Source of the DNA: Bradyrhizobium guangdongense
GTDB lineage: Bacteria; Pseudomonadota; Alphaproteobacteria; Rhizobiales; Xanthobacteraceae
Direction: 5' to 3'
DNA length: 64,000 nt
Assembly: GCF_004114975.1 (NCBI RefSeq)
Contig: NZ_CP030052.1
Location: forward strand, 310,001 to 374,000
The notes under the pieces were generated by a model that did not search any database, was not told the DNA's origin, and was given only the letters and a program-made list of their open reading frames with translations. The translations under genes and the position numbers were made by a program. Shown here in pieces: positions 21,849 through 32,488 of the stretch (positions are counted from its first letter, which is position 1; every line of letters begins with the position of its first letter).

Positions 21849-22566
21849 GCAGCGTTCTTGGCCTCCGCAAGCCATCTGTCGGCCCGTGGGCGGCTCGGCG
21901 CCGGACATCACTGCGACGAACCCGATCGCACCCGTTCCCCCGCGTAACTTTTCTACTTGGAACTGTGAACACACCGAGCCCGGTGAACCTGACGACGGTC
22001 TGCTCTCTCGTGCGACCGTGCTCTGAGCCTCGAGGGCTTGTCCTTGAACAGACCGAACCCGCTAGCCGGCGTTGTGCGCCTGTACCACCATGCTCCGGTG
22101 CAAGTTGTTTTGCCGCAACCAGTGGGCAGCTCCTGAGCACGTTGTTCTTAGTGCTATGGAGCTTAGGTTAGCGCGGATGTGCTTAATGCCTAAGGCTCGG
22201 CAAACGCATCGCCGACAGCGAACTATTCGTCACCACGCCGATCATCGCTTACGACGCCCTGACCGTGACGCCCTAGCTTTGGGGTACGCCACGGCAGCGT
22301 TGAGACAACGAAAAAGAGCCGTTCGTGTCTGGTCCGATCGACCTCCAAGAAGGCGACGCGGGATGGGATGATAGTACACATCTATGGACGAGTCCGCCGA
22401 CAGCGCCAGAGTTAGCGCCGCCGACCTGTCACAGGCGCGATGGTTTTCGGCCGCCTTAGTCCGCCGGCGTCGACGAACGTTTCCATACATGGGATTCCGG
22501 ACTGCTGTGTGCGGTACGCCCGGTACAGCTGTGCCATTCCGCTTCTCGTGCGCCACCGAGGCCGGT
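21849..22566. other. No recognisable gene
   Basis: This 0.7 kb between fdxB and the IscA-like gene has only weak overlapping frames. The position is where cysteine desulfurase nifS can be found in related clusters, but no pyridoxal-phosphate enzyme signature is visible. Confidence 0.4.
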
Positions 22567-22582
22567 TGTCGCAGATCCGACA
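22567..22582 (+). promoter_or_regulatory. NifA upstream activator site of iscA-like gene
   Basis: TGTCGCAGATCCGACA fits TGT-N10-ACA and has symmetric arms TGTCG/CGACA. It lies 63 bases upstream of the -24/-12 element. Confidence 0.75.
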
Positions 22583-22645
22583 CGCGAGGCGGAGCAACGG
22601 GCGGTGGCGGCGAAATGCCAGTGATTTCCGTCTTCTGTGTGCTCT

Positions 22646-22659
22646 GGCACGAGAGTTGC
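22646..22659 (+). promoter_or_regulatory. Sigma-54 promoter of iscA-like gene and nifT
   Basis: TGGCACGAGAGTTGC at 22645-22659 matches the consensus TGGCAC-N5-TTGC perfectly. Transcription would start near 22671, about 24 bases before the ATG at 22695. Confidence 0.88.
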
Positions 22660-22694
22660 GATCTGTTGAACGATCCATAACAGCGGGACGTGCG

Positions 22695-22997
22695 ATGATT
22701 GATTTGACGGAGAGCGCGGTGAATGCGGTGAAGGCAGCGATCTCGATGGCGCCGCAACAAACGAGCGGTTTGCGCATCATAGTCGAAACCGGCGGCTGCG
22801 CCGGGTTCAAGTACGTGATGGCCCTCGCCGTGGAAGCCAATCCGGACGATACTGTTATCGAGCGTCACGGCGTCAAGCTGTTCGTCGATCGCAAGAGCCT
22901 GACGCACCTCAACGGCACCACCATGGACTTCGTCGTGGGTCTAGATGGCTCCGGTTTCACGTTTGATAACCCCAATGTGAACTCACACAACGACTAA
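22695..22997 (+). CDS. IscA/HesB-family Fe-S assembly protein, C-terminus truncated
   Basis: This A-type Fe-S carrier has the fold-defining segment SGLRIIVETGGCAGFKYVMA and the GTTMDFVVGLDGSGFTFDNP region. Family members bind metal through three cysteines: one in the GGCAGF loop (present) and a C-terminal Cys-x-Cys after FxNPN (absent). The protein stops as NPNVNSHND, and no CGC-type motif appears in the other frames just downstream. The product is 100 aa. The near-consensus sigma-54 promoter shows that it is part of the nif regulon, but its Fe-S function may be altered or lost. Confidence 0.85.
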   Translation: MIDLTESAVNAVKAAISMAPQQTSGLRIIVETGGCAGFKYVMALAVEANPDDTVIERHGVKLFVDRKSLTHLNGTTMDFVVGLDGSGFTFDNPNVNSHND

Positions 22998-23110
22998 CGA
23001 AGTAGCGATGTGATGCACGCACTGCCCGAGTCCCTATGGAATCAGAGAGCATCGCATCCGCCGTGCGAAGAGCGCACGAGCAGCGGCTCCCGCAACCAGA
23101 AGTTCAGATC

Positions 23111-23326
23111 ATGAAAGTCACGATCCGCCGCTCAACGGAGACCGGTCTGTCGATTTACGTGCCGAAGAAGGATCTCGAGGAGCCAATCGTCGAAGCCGAG
23201 CACGAGACGCTGTGGGGCGGGTGGATCAAGATCGCCAATGGCTGGGTGCTCGACCTGCCGCACATGGCCTCCGACACCCAGTTGCCCATCACGATCAGCG
23301 CCAGGAAGCGGGGCGGAGAGGGATAG
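23111..23326 (+). CDS. nifT: NifT/FixU family protein
   Basis: This small protein of 71 aa has the complete NifT pattern (MKVTIRRSTETGLSIYVPKK, then EPIVEAEH, LWGGWIKIANGW and LPITISARK). Its function is unknown, but it is nearly always found in nif operons and is not essential where tested. The start at ATG 23111 fits the family length; the frame is open a further 25 codons upstream without support. It lies 113 bases after the IscA-like gene and probably shares its promoter. Confidence 0.92.
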   Translation: MKVTIRRSTETGLSIYVPKKDLEEPIVEAEHETLWGGWIKIANGWVLDLPHMASDTQLPITISARKRGGEG

Positions 23327-24029
23327 GAGTGATGAATGCGCTCGCCCCATACACGAATTCGCCGGCCCCACCCCGGCGCTGAAGCACATCAGAAGACCTC
23401 ACCAAGTCCGCCCATGCCCCGTGAGAAGGCACCCCTGCAAGCGCCTTCGCCAAGCCACATTCGTTTTCGCCGCTTAAGTTGCCGCCAATCAGAAGAGGCT
23501 AGTAAAATTGCGCAACGGGAAGCCCTCTTCGCCGGGCGCTGCCATTTGACCCCGCCCACCTGGCGTAGCCCGCACCGATCTCGGCGATGATCGCTGGTAC
23601 GGTTTTTTTTATGGCAAGCCGCGAAAGAAGGATGGACCACAGTCATAAGGCGTGCTGCATCGGCTACGGTCTTCACGTTTTTCGCCTGCAGCAGAAAACG
23701 GGCAACTCCTGCGCACCTACCGGGCTGTTGAAGAACTCAGCCGCGTCTACAGCGAACGCAAAGTCGTCGCCAATGTGGATCTAGAAGTGGCTCATCGCCG
23801 ACACATGACAACTCGGTGCGGGGCGATCCGTGGCGGGTGACTTGGCAGCCATCAAGGAAGCCCTTCAGGGCAGCGAAGGCACATTTGTTGTCGGGCTTGT
23901 CCTCGAAGGTGAGATGCGCCTCTTCGACAAGATCGAGAAACTCTCTGTCCCGGTTGTCCATCTTGACAATGTTCGTCAGCGACCGGCCAAGCCCCAGCCG
24001 AAGCCGTGCACCTTAGCCTTCAGCCCGGT
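23327..24029. other. No recognisable gene
   Basis: Short frames on both strands only. One plus frame near 23830-24039 (MAGDLAAIKEALQGSEGTFV) is protein-like but has no start signal or family I can name. It is probably decayed DNA beside the IS5-type remnant. Confidence 0.35.
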
Positions 24030-24830
24030 CCCGCGATAAGATTCGGCAATCGCACCAGCTTGTAGGCGGTGGCAACGAAGATAGAGGCCCATTTGGCGCG
24101 CTCACCACCATGAAACCTGTCTCTTGCCCGGCAACCGTATTGATCCCGCCGAATGCCTCCCGACCCGCTTGCAGATGCGCTGGCTTACGGCTAGTGACCG
24201 ACCCAAACTCAGAGCTACGGCCGCTGGTATTCTGTGAAACATGCGCGTCACGTTCATCGAGCGCGGCTCATTGACGAACTCTTCCGCATCGTGGGCCGGC
24301 CATTCAGCACGCGGCTCCATCATGTGCAGCGCTGCGATGCATTCGGCATGCCCGCCAGCATGAGGCAGGCGTCGGCCAGCCGGTCGTGGCGGTTCTGCAT
24401 CAGCCCGTGTCCACAGTGGCGTCCTCTTGCCTTTGCCCTTCCTGCAGCGCGGTAGCGCCTAGCATCGGGACTGGTGGTCGACGCATGGAGGTCCTTCCAG
24501 CGTGTTTTGGCTATGGAAGTCGGGCCGGCGGCTCGCCAGAGTCGTCCTTCGGACTGCCGATTGAGCACCCGGCCGCCGTTTTTCGAGAACATCGAACATC
24601 CCGGACCACGTCGTCACCCCCGATTGCGACAAACCAGCGGACAGCGGGCGGGTATTCCAGCCGCTCTTCACAAGCCGTTCCGCGCGGATCAAATAAAACG
24701 CCTGCAACAGCGTCGCCCGCAGCAGCTTCACTCTGCGAGATCGCAGCCCGTCCAATCGTCGAATAGAGCGCAGCGCAGTCCCGCTCCAACGCCGACAGCG
24801 CCTCGTTCACAATCGTTAGAATCGCGGCGG
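24030..24830 (-). pseudogene. IS5-type transposase remnant
   Basis: Minus-strand pieces in several frames match one transposase from start to end. VNEALSALERDCAALYSTIG (about 24820-24760) and PPAVRWFVAIGGDD lie near the N-terminus. HGLMQNRHDRLADACLM (near 24390) is the conserved middle, and AEEFVNEPRSMNVT followed by a frameshifted AVSQRICKR and INTVAGQE form the C-terminal end. Many stops and shifts show that it is dead. The limits are approximate. Confidence 0.75.
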
Positions 24831-25314
24831 ATGATCACGCCGCACCCGCGTCTCCAGATCAAGCTAGCTATACAGCTCGCCCATTCGATTATCGCCGCGA
24901 CCCAGGCACCATCTCCGAAGTTTGTCGGAGCCGCCAATGGATCACGGTACCACCATCAGCGGCGAGCGACTTTTTTTCAACGGCCTGCTAGAACGCGACG
25001 GACGCCCCTACGCTTGGCGGGCGTCCCCCTTCGGCGCGCGACCAAACGCTGTCTTTAGAGCGAACTCCTCTTTGCGCCCTGGGCTTCAATTCGATTCATT
25101 TTAATTTGCGCGCGCGGCCAGGTTCGGGCTGACGCTCTGGCTCATGATAGCCAGATACGATCGGTCGAACCGGGGATGCGCAGACCATTTTCGTAAAAGC
25201 GCTCTCTGGTAACGCCAAATTCGTCCATTTTCCAACGTGCGTCGGCTACCCGACATACTCGACTTCTGTAACGACCAATCTTGCAGGCGCAAACCAGCGC
25301 ATGGACCCAACGCT
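24831..25314. other. No recognisable gene upstream of nifB promoter
   Basis: The sequence holds only short frames. I looked for a TGT-N10-ACA activator site for nifB and found none that fits exactly; a near-match TGC-N12-ACA lies around 25238. Confidence 0.4.
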
Positions 25315-25328
25315 GGCATAGAGGTTGC
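25315..25328 (+). promoter_or_regulatory. Sigma-54 promoter of nifB operon
   Basis: TGGCATAGAGGTTGC at 25314-25328 matches TGGCAC-N5-TTGC with one change. The start site would be near 25340, about 70 bases before the nifB ATG and inside the palindrome CGTTCTAGAACG at 25336-25347. Confidence 0.8.
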
Positions 25329-25411
25329 TGAAGGCCGTTCTAGAACGACGCATCAGACGCTTGGCAAGATCCGAGCTTCCAATCTATTCGGTCTCCAGGG
25401 AGAATGACCAA

Positions 25412-26968
25412 ATGTACGCTTCAGCTCAACACGGCGCTAGCAGGAGCGATATCCTCACCGCTCTCGGCGATACCAAGCAGGTCGGGCGCAAGAGCTGCAG
25501 CACCTCAGGTTGTTGCGGTCAAGGAAAGTGCGGATCGCAAAAAGGGCAGGGAGATCTGCCGTCCGGACTCTGGGACAAAGTGAAGACCCATCCATGCTAT
25601 AGCGAGGAGGCGCATCATCACTACGCGCGCATGCATGTCGCGGTGGCACCCGCTTGCAATATTCAGTGTAACTACTGTAATCGCAAATACGACTGCGCAA
25701 ACGAGTCGCGCCCTGGCGTGGTCAGCGAGAGGCTGTCGCCCGAACAAGCTGTCAAGAAAGTACTGGCGGTCGCCTCGGCCGTCCCGCAGATGACGGTGCT
25801 CGGCATTGCTGGCCCGGGCGATCCGCTGGCGAACCCCAAAAGGACGTTCAAAACCTTCGAGCTAGTCAAGACCGCGGCCCCCGACATAAAGCTGTGCCTG
25901 TCCACAAATGGGCTTATGCTGCCGGATTACATCGACGCCATTTCCAATTTCAACGTCGACCATGTCACGATCACCATCAACACGGTCGATCCTGAGATCG
26001 GCACTCGGATCTATCCTTGGATCTTCTATAAGCACAAGCGTTACACCGGCCATGAAGCGGCTAAGATTTTGACTGAACGCCAGCTTCAGGGGCTTCAGAT
26101 GCTCACCGAGCGCGGTGTCCTCACCAAAGTCAACTCTGTAATGATACCGGGGATTAACGACCATCACCTTGCGGAGGTCAACAAGGTAGTGAAATCGCGC
26201 GGCGGTTTTTTGCACAACATCATGCCGCTTATCTCCTCACCGGAGCACGGCACTGCTTTCGGCGCCAGCGGTCAGCGTGGCCCGAGCCCTCAGGAGTTGA
26301 AAGCCGTTCAAGACTCCTGCGAAGGCGAGATGATTATGATGCGGCACTGCCGTCAGTGCCGCGCTGACGCTGTCGGTCTGCTTGGCGAGAGCCGCACCGC
26401 CGAGTTCACCATCGAGAGGATCATGTCAATGGAGCTGAACTACGATATGGACACCCGTAAGGCTTACCGAGCCAAGGTCGAGAAGGAGCGCGCCGCTATG
26501 ATTGTGGCAGGGCATGACGCGCTTGTCGGACTGGCGGATGTGTCAAGCGACATCAAGGTGCTGGCTGCGGTCGCGACTAAGGGCTCTGGTCTGATCAATG
26601 AGCACTTTGGCCACGCTGCGGAGTTCCAGGTTTACGAGCTCTCGAAGGCAGGGGCGAAATTCGTAGGCCACCGCCGCGTCGATGTCTATTGCCAGGGCGG
26701 CTACGGCGAGGAGGGCAGCTTGGCTTCGATTATCAGCGCAATCAATGATTGCCACGCAGTGTTCGTGGCTAAGATCGGCGCCTGCCCGAGGGAGGCCCTG
26801 ATCAAGGCAGGCATCACGCCAGTCGATCAATTCGCCCATGACTTCATCGTCAAGTCGGCGATCGTGTGGTTCACAGCCTATCTGAAGAAAGTCAACAGCG
26901 GCGAGATTGCACACGTGCAGCGCATTCAGGCCGGCAGTCGCAACGCCACGGTTATTTCTGCAGCTTGA
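25412..26968 (+). CDS. nifB: FeMo-cofactor biosynthesis radical SAM protein NifB
   Basis: NifB builds the 8Fe-9S-C core of the FeMo-cofactor from two 4Fe-4S clusters using S-adenosylmethionine. The N-terminus has the extra cysteines [15 protein letters not shown]. The radical SAM motif is [14 protein letters not shown] near residue 80, with further conserved segments [13 protein letters not shown] and [14 protein letters not shown]. The last 130 residues ([20 protein letters not shown] onward) form a NifX-like domain. The ATG at 25412 follows GGGAG; an open extension from 25325 would overlap the promoter. The product is 518 aa, intact, and is followed by frxA. Confidence 0.97.
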   Translation: MYASAQHGASRSDILTALGDTKQVGRKSCSTSGCCGQGKCGSQKGQGDLPSGLWDKVKTHPCYSEEAHHHYARMHVAVAPACNIQCNYCNRKYDCANESRPGVVSERLSPEQAVKKVLAVASAVPQMTVLGIAGPGDPLANPKRTFKTFELVKTAAPDIKLCLSTNGLMLPDYIDAISNFNVDHVTITINTVDPEIGTRIYPWIFYKHKRYTGHEAAKILTERQLQGLQMLTERGVLTKVNSVMIPGINDHHLAEVNKVVKSRGGFLHNIMPLISSPEHGTAFGASGQRGPSPQELKAVQDSCEGEMIMMRHCRQCRADAVGLLGESRTAEFTIERIMSMELNYDMDTRKAYRAKVEKERAAMIVAGHDALVGLADVSSDIKVLAAVATKGSGLINEHFGHAAEFQVYELSKAGAKFVGHRRVDVYCQGGYGEEGSLASIISAINDCHAVFVAKIGACPREALIKAGITPVDQFAHDFIVKSAIVWFTAYLKKVNSGEIAHVQRIQAGSRNATVISAA

Positions 26969-26978
26969 GGAGACATCA

Positions 26979-27218
26979 ATGCCATTCAAGATCGTTTCTT
27001 CGCAATGTACGGGCTGCTCCGCCTGCGAGCTGGAATGTCCGAATGCAGCAATCTTTGAGAGGGATGGCTCTTTCGTAATCGATTCAAAGAAGTGCACTGA
27101 GTGCATCGGGCACTTCGACGAGCCGCAATGTGTGGCCGTTTGTCCTGTGGACAGAACCTGCGTCATCGATACCTCGCTACCGCGCTACCAAGCGCCTGCT
27201 AGAGGGGAAACAGCATGA
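26979..27218 (+). CDS. frxA: Ferredoxin downstream of nifB (FdxN/FrxA type)
   Basis: This bacterial-type 2[4Fe-4S] ferredoxin has motifs [13 protein letters not shown] and [20 protein letters not shown]. The longer spacing in the second motif is typical of nif-linked FdxN proteins, which feed electrons to NifB or nitrogenase. The ATG at 26979 follows GAGGAG ten bases after nifB, so the two are co-transcribed. The product is 79 aa. The stop codon overlaps the ATG of the next, frameshifted frame at 27215. Confidence 0.93.
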   Translation: MPFKIVSSQCTGCSACELECPNAAIFERDGSFVIDSKKCTECIGHFDEPQCVAVCPVDRTCVIDTSLPRYQAPARGETA

Positions 27219-27578
27219 CCTTCATGGTCATACCGACAACGCGCCAATCGACGTCAAGAATGCCCCGCAGCGACCGCGGCATTGGAGGCAGCTTTCTGCT
27301 CGGGCGACTGCTCCCAGCCTGGCAGCCGCCCGAGCGTAACCGCTGAGCCCCGACCGGCGGGCCGGGTCGCCGAGCGGCGGCTCGAGATCCAGGAGCTACT
27401 GGAGCTCGACCCCAGCGATACAATCGACGCCAAGGTTTTGCTGAACGTGTTCGAGAGGACAGACACTATGATGAGTTATGGCGGCGTCGAGGCTCTCGAC
27501 CGGAACGCCAGGTCGACGCAATCGTTGTCTGAATTGGCGGTCCATGGCGCGGGCGCCTACCAGATCAGTCGCGCTTAG
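27215..27578 (+). pseudogene. Frameshifted small nif-cluster ORF after frxA
   Basis: An ATG at 27215 overlaps the frxA stop (ATGA), a sign of translational coupling, and reads [11 protein letters not shown] through GGSFLLGRLLPAWQPPERNR before stopping near 27347. Another frame then continues plausibly with VAERRLEIQELLELDPSD and ERTDTMMSYGGVEALDRNAR to 27578. Together they look like one protein of about 120 aa with a single-base shift near 27340. I do not know the function. Confidence 0.4.
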
Positions 27579-28161
27579 GTGTACCATTGCTAGCACCGCA
27601 CCGCCTTTTCCTCGCCCAGCGCCTCGACGAGGCCCACCCGCCATATTCGCGTATCGTCGCTGCGCAATCGCAGTAGGGCTCTCATTCTGGTCTTGCGTCA
27701 CCTCTGCTGGGCGATCTCGTCAACAGATCCGCGGGCATCCCCTCAACGCCTGGCCGAGCAATTTGGTGTGCCGTCGCGAAACGCTCCGCATCGCGCGACG
27801 AAGATGCGAGTTCGAAAGCCGATCGAGAATGGCAGCCTGCAGCCGATCGTTGCCGGCGAGGCCGGCGAAAACTCAGATGCTAGCATGTACCGGCTAACAC
27901 CGGAGCTCCCTGGAGGGATAATCAAGACGAGGCCAATGTCCACCCGGTCGTGGCCCAAGGCATTTTACGCATGGCTACCCGGCATGCTTACCTAACGCCA
28001 CGCTGCAGTGCACTTGACGGCCCGCCATCCGACATCCATTTCAGCGTTACGGCTCGTGCCGTGGCTGGCGAGCTCATGGTGCGGGGCGAAAGCCATGATA
28101 GCCTCGTGCAAAACGCGCGCGGCCGCCGGCCACCCCTCCGCTGGAGCGAGGAAATGCGAGT
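27579..28161. other. No recognisable gene between frxA region and nifZ
   Basis: Frames on both strands are short or overlapping and none shows a known motif. The spacer may contain decayed coding sequence. Confidence 0.35.
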
Positions 28162-28476
28162 ATGAGCGACCACGTGAACGACGACGACTTTATCGAGCTA
28201 ACGGCCCAGCCGTTTTTCAGCTATGGAGAGAAAGTGCGGGCAACGCGCACCATTCGAAATGATGGGACGTATGCTGGCAAGGAGATCGGCGAGGTTCTCG
28301 CTGTGAAGGGCGAGATCGGCTATGTCGTCTCGATTGGCACCTTCCTCCAGCGATTCTACATTTATGGCGTCGATTTCATCGAAAGCGGTCGCCGCGTCGG
28401 GATGAAGCGCAAGGAGCTTGATCGCGTTGCGCCGCGCGACGGCATCAGGCACGTCCAGTTACCGGACGAGTGCTGA
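28162..28476 (+). CDS. nifZ: Nitrogenase maturation protein NifZ
   Basis: NifZ helps form the second P-cluster of the MoFe protein. The sequence FFSYGEKVRATRTIRNDGTY followed by VGEI-type strands and GTFLQRFYIYGVDFIESGRRVGMK is typical. The ATG at 28162 has GAGGAAA nine bases upstream. The product is 104 aa, normal for rhizobial NifZ. It is probably read from the nifB promoter. Confidence 0.93.
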   Translation: MSDHVNDDDFIELTAQPFFSYGEKVRATRTIRNDGTYAGKEIGEVLAVKGEIGYVVSIGTFLQRFYIYGVDFIESGRRVGMKRKELDRVAPRDGIRHVQLPDEC

Positions 28477-29602
28477 TAGTCGCGCTGGATTGACAATTGT
28501 TAGTCGCCGGCACGTAAGGGGCAGTCGATCGGCACCACGACCGCGTCTTTTCCAAGAATCGACCGACGATGTCTAGGCGCGCGCCGACCAACTAGGCGCA
28601 TTATGTTGCTGACCGACACTATGCAGACCTGTCGATCCAAATCGTTGATTCCGCGGGTGGCGGTCGGTCGCCTCCCAGGCGAGAAAGCGGGCGGTACGCA
28701 TGCGCTTGCGGCACGAAGGCATCACCGGATGCACATCGAAACATGAGAGGGCACACGAGCGACGCATCTACGTACGATTATTCCAGTGAGAACGTGCTTT
28801 TATGGAAGATCGCACACACGGCGGTGCTTCTGCACGGCAGGACAACGGCGGCCGGTGCACACTTCCGGCTCTTCGCTGGCCAATGGCCGGCCTGAGGCCT
28901 CGCGATCGACGCTCGCTTCAGCGCTCGTCAGCCAGGGGTAAGACCAGAATATCCCAGAGCATTGGCGTAACTAGGCGCCGCCGCATCCGACCCGGCTCGC
29001 TCTATCTCGGCTCTCGGGTTTCCCTGCCGCGGCCAGTCCAGCCATAACGTGACAGGCGTCTTCCTAAGGAAGCCGCACCATCGCTGTGCGGTCCATTGCT
29101 CGCGCCAGAAGCTCCTTCTTATCGCGCTTTGGCGAGGCGCCTGCAGTTCAGGTTGCCCGAACGTCTTCAAGCACCTGCATGATTGCAACAGCCGTTAGCG
29201 CCAGTATTCATCGCTTATCCGTGGCTTCGTCGCACTTGTCGACGACAGCGAGATGTTCGCGCCGGGAGCGCGCTTCCTGCCTTAGGCGATCGGTTTAACG
29301 CTGCGCTCCATCAAGAAGGCGCCGAACAGCAGCCGAGCAGGGTTCAGCCAGCCCACGCCCCTTTCGGGAGAGTCGGCCTCCGCCCGAGGCGAGGCTGTCG
29401 CTCTCGATTCCCGCATGCGACAGGCTCTGGGCGGCATAGCTGATCCACTTTCGTCCGTCACAGACATTGGACAATGGCTCCTTAACTGTCGCAATACCGA
29501 TCTGCACCGACGCGTCTAAACGCTAGCGCCCAACCTGAAGCAACCTTTCCCCCGCCTATGGCGGCGCAGATACGCTGTGATCTTACCATGGCGGCGCTCC
29601 TT
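28477..29602. other. About 1.1 kb without a recognisable gene upstream of nifH
   Basis: Only weak frames are present, none with a ribosome-binding site plus family motif. The right end contains the nifH control region. Confidence 0.4.
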
Positions 29603-29618
29603 TGTCTGGATCCTCACA
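29603..29618 (+). promoter_or_regulatory. NifA upstream activator site of nifH
   Basis: TGTCTGGATCCTCACA fits TGT-N10-ACA exactly and lies about 100 bases upstream of the -24/-12 element. A second site, usual in Bradyrhizobium nifH promoters, was not found. Confidence 0.75.
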
Positions 29619-29700
29619 CTGGCCTGACTTTCGTAGAGGCGACATCCCTTCCAACTTCGGCTCCGGGCGAACCACTTTGCGAGCGTACTCAGCGCCTTAG

Positions 29701-30765
<1,065 letters not shown>

Positions 30766-30860
30766 GGATCCTGCCGGTCTCCTCGTCTCATGGGGCCGGC
30801 TATCCAGCGGTCTTTCCAATAGCGGCGGGGCATTTCTTGGCTGAGGTGCAAGCGAGTAAC

Positions 30861-31511
30861 ATGGAAGTGTCGAACTCTCGATCGGCTGAGCCGAGCGCCG
30901 TTGTGCAACAGGTCGGAATCGCGCTCTATCGACTGCTCACGGGCAGCAACCCAGCGGAAGCCGAAATCAGCGCCGACGATGATTTCGATCGTCATGCACT
31001 GGCCTCAATCCTGGTCGCTGCCGCGTTGGATGGCGGCTCGATCGTAGAACGCGTTGGAATTCCAGAGCATGCCCTGAGAAAACTGCTCGCCGGCTTTTTC
31101 CCGGCGGCCGCGGCCCGCGCCTTCACATGGATACCAAACTCATCCTCCGACGTCCATGACGAAACCGCTGTCCTGCGCGAGCTCCTGCTCGCGCAGCGTT
31201 CGACTGCCGGCGACGTCGGCCATTGGCTCGCGGCAATGGTAGCGCGACGTGCAATGGAGCCTCACCACCTCTGGCAGGATCTCGGGCTGCGCGGGCGTAC
31301 GGAGCTGTCCCGTCTCCTGACGCGCCATTTCGCGCCACTGGCCCGCCGGAACACCGGGAATATGCGTTGGAAGCGCTTCTTCTATCGCGTGCTCTGCGAA
31401 CGCGATAGTTTAGGTATGTGCAGGGCGCCAGTCTGCACCCAATGCGCCGATTTTGGTCGTTGCTTTGGCGAAGAGAGCGGTGAGAGCCGCCTGGTCGAAC
31501 GCAAGCTGTAG
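30861..31511 (+). CDS. nifQ: Molybdenum-processing protein NifQ
   Basis: NifQ is thought to supply molybdenum, through a Mo-Fe-S cluster, for FeMo-cofactor synthesis. The C-terminal cysteine motif C-x4-C-x2-C-x5-C (CRAPVCTQCADFGRC) is complete, and the ARRNTGNMRWKRFFYRVLCE segment before it is typical. An ATG at 30861 gives 216 aa, and a TTG at 30837 with GGGG upstream is an alternative. It lies about 95 bases after nifH in the same direction. Confidence 0.93.
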   Translation: MEVSNSRSAEPSAVVQQVGIALYRLLTGSNPAEAEISADDDFDRHALASILVAAALDGGSIVERVGIPEHALRKLLAGFFPAAAARAFTWIPNSSSDVHDETAVLRELLLAQRSTAGDVGHWLAAMVARRAMEPHHLWQDLGLRGRTELSRLLTRHFAPLARRNTGNMRWKRFFYRVLCERDSLGMCRAPVCTQCADFGRCFGEESGESRLVERKL

Positions 31512-31996
31512 CTGAGGTGGCACGTGCATTGCTCACTTCGATGATTGGAATGAATATGGAAAGACCCAGATGACGGCACCCCGCCCGACACCATCAGACC
31601 TTGATCAGTCCCGATCTCTCGTCGACCAACAACATCATCTCGACCGATGGCACACCAAGCGCCAACCTCCAGAAAGCAAGACGGTGCCGATCGCATCAGC
31701 GCTAATTTCCGCAAGCATCAACAACGCCACAGCTTCATGGGGAAGTGACGGCCTTGCGCGAACACCGGTCCGTCGTGCCAGCCAACTCGTCCGACGACGG
31801 TCGGCTCCGGACTACCAGCATCGGCCACTGTTGCCGACGCCCGGAGTGAGCGCGCCGATGCGGACTCGCGGCGTGCAGATCGCCACCAATTAGATCGCAC
31901 CGGGCCGGACGTTGAGGCGCAACGCTCGCTCGGCATATCAGCGCACCCGCGAAGCAGACCCGGCCGGTAGAGACCGCAGAGTATGAAGGAACTTGA
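31512..31996. other. Spacer between nifQ and nifW
   Basis: A frame at 31570-31893 is open but rich in Arg, Pro and Ser, lacks a ribosome-binding site and matches nothing known. I treat the stretch as non-coding. Confidence 0.4.
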
Positions 31997-32413
31997 ATGT
32001 CTGATGGAATTATCGCGCGCCTCAGCAAAGCCGCTTCTGCCGAAGAGTTCTTCGCTCTGTTAGGCGTCGACTACGATCCTAAAGTGGTCAACGTTGCGCG
32101 GCTGCACATTCTCAGGCGCATGGGCGAATATCTTGCTAAGGAGAGCCTTAGCGATCTGGCGGACGACAGCGTTGCTAAACGGTGCAAACTCGTGCTTGAG
32201 CGCGCATATTCAGATTTCGTCACGTCACCGCCGATTGAACAGCGCGTGTTCAAGGTCTTAAAGGACGCCGCGCCCGACACCAAGCCTGTACCCGTACTAG
32301 TGCAGATTGGTAACGAAATTGAACTGCCCTCTGTCGGACTGGCTACGCCTAGTCGCAGCGGCGTACTGCCCTCCGGGCGCCTAGCGGTTACACCCGAAAC
32401 CTCCGCCGACTGA
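31997..32413 (+). CDS. nifW: Nitrogenase-protecting protein NifW
   Basis: NifW helps stabilise or protect the MoFe protein. The N-terminal half (SAEEFFALLGVDYDPKVVNV, then LHILRRMGEYL) has the conserved family pattern. The C-terminal 40 residues are variable. The ATG at 31997 has AAGGAA six bases upstream. The product is 138 aa. It is followed after 75 bases by fixA. Confidence 0.93.
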   Translation: MSDGIIARLSKAASAEEFFALLGVDYDPKVVNVARLHILRRMGEYLAKESLSDLADDSVAKRCKLVLERAYSDFVTSPPIEQRVFKVLKDAAPDTKPVPVLVQIGNEIELPSVGLATPSRSGVLPSGRLAVTPETSAD

Positions 32414-32488
32414 AACGTTCTCGTTCTCGTTGGTGTGATTGCCATTCCACTCTGAACTGTTTTGGGGAGATTAGTCTTGGAGAAGATC

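Noticed and set aside
22384..22680. Plus-strand frame of 98 codons before the IscA-like gene
   Set aside because: It overlaps the NifA site and the sigma-54 promoter and has no protein signature.
25238..25256. NifA site upstream of nifB
   Set aside because: The sequence is TGC with 12 bases before ACA, which does not fit TGT-N10-ACA.
31570..31893. Possible gene between nifQ and nifW
   Set aside because: No ribosome-binding site, low-complexity composition and no known nif gene of this type at the position.
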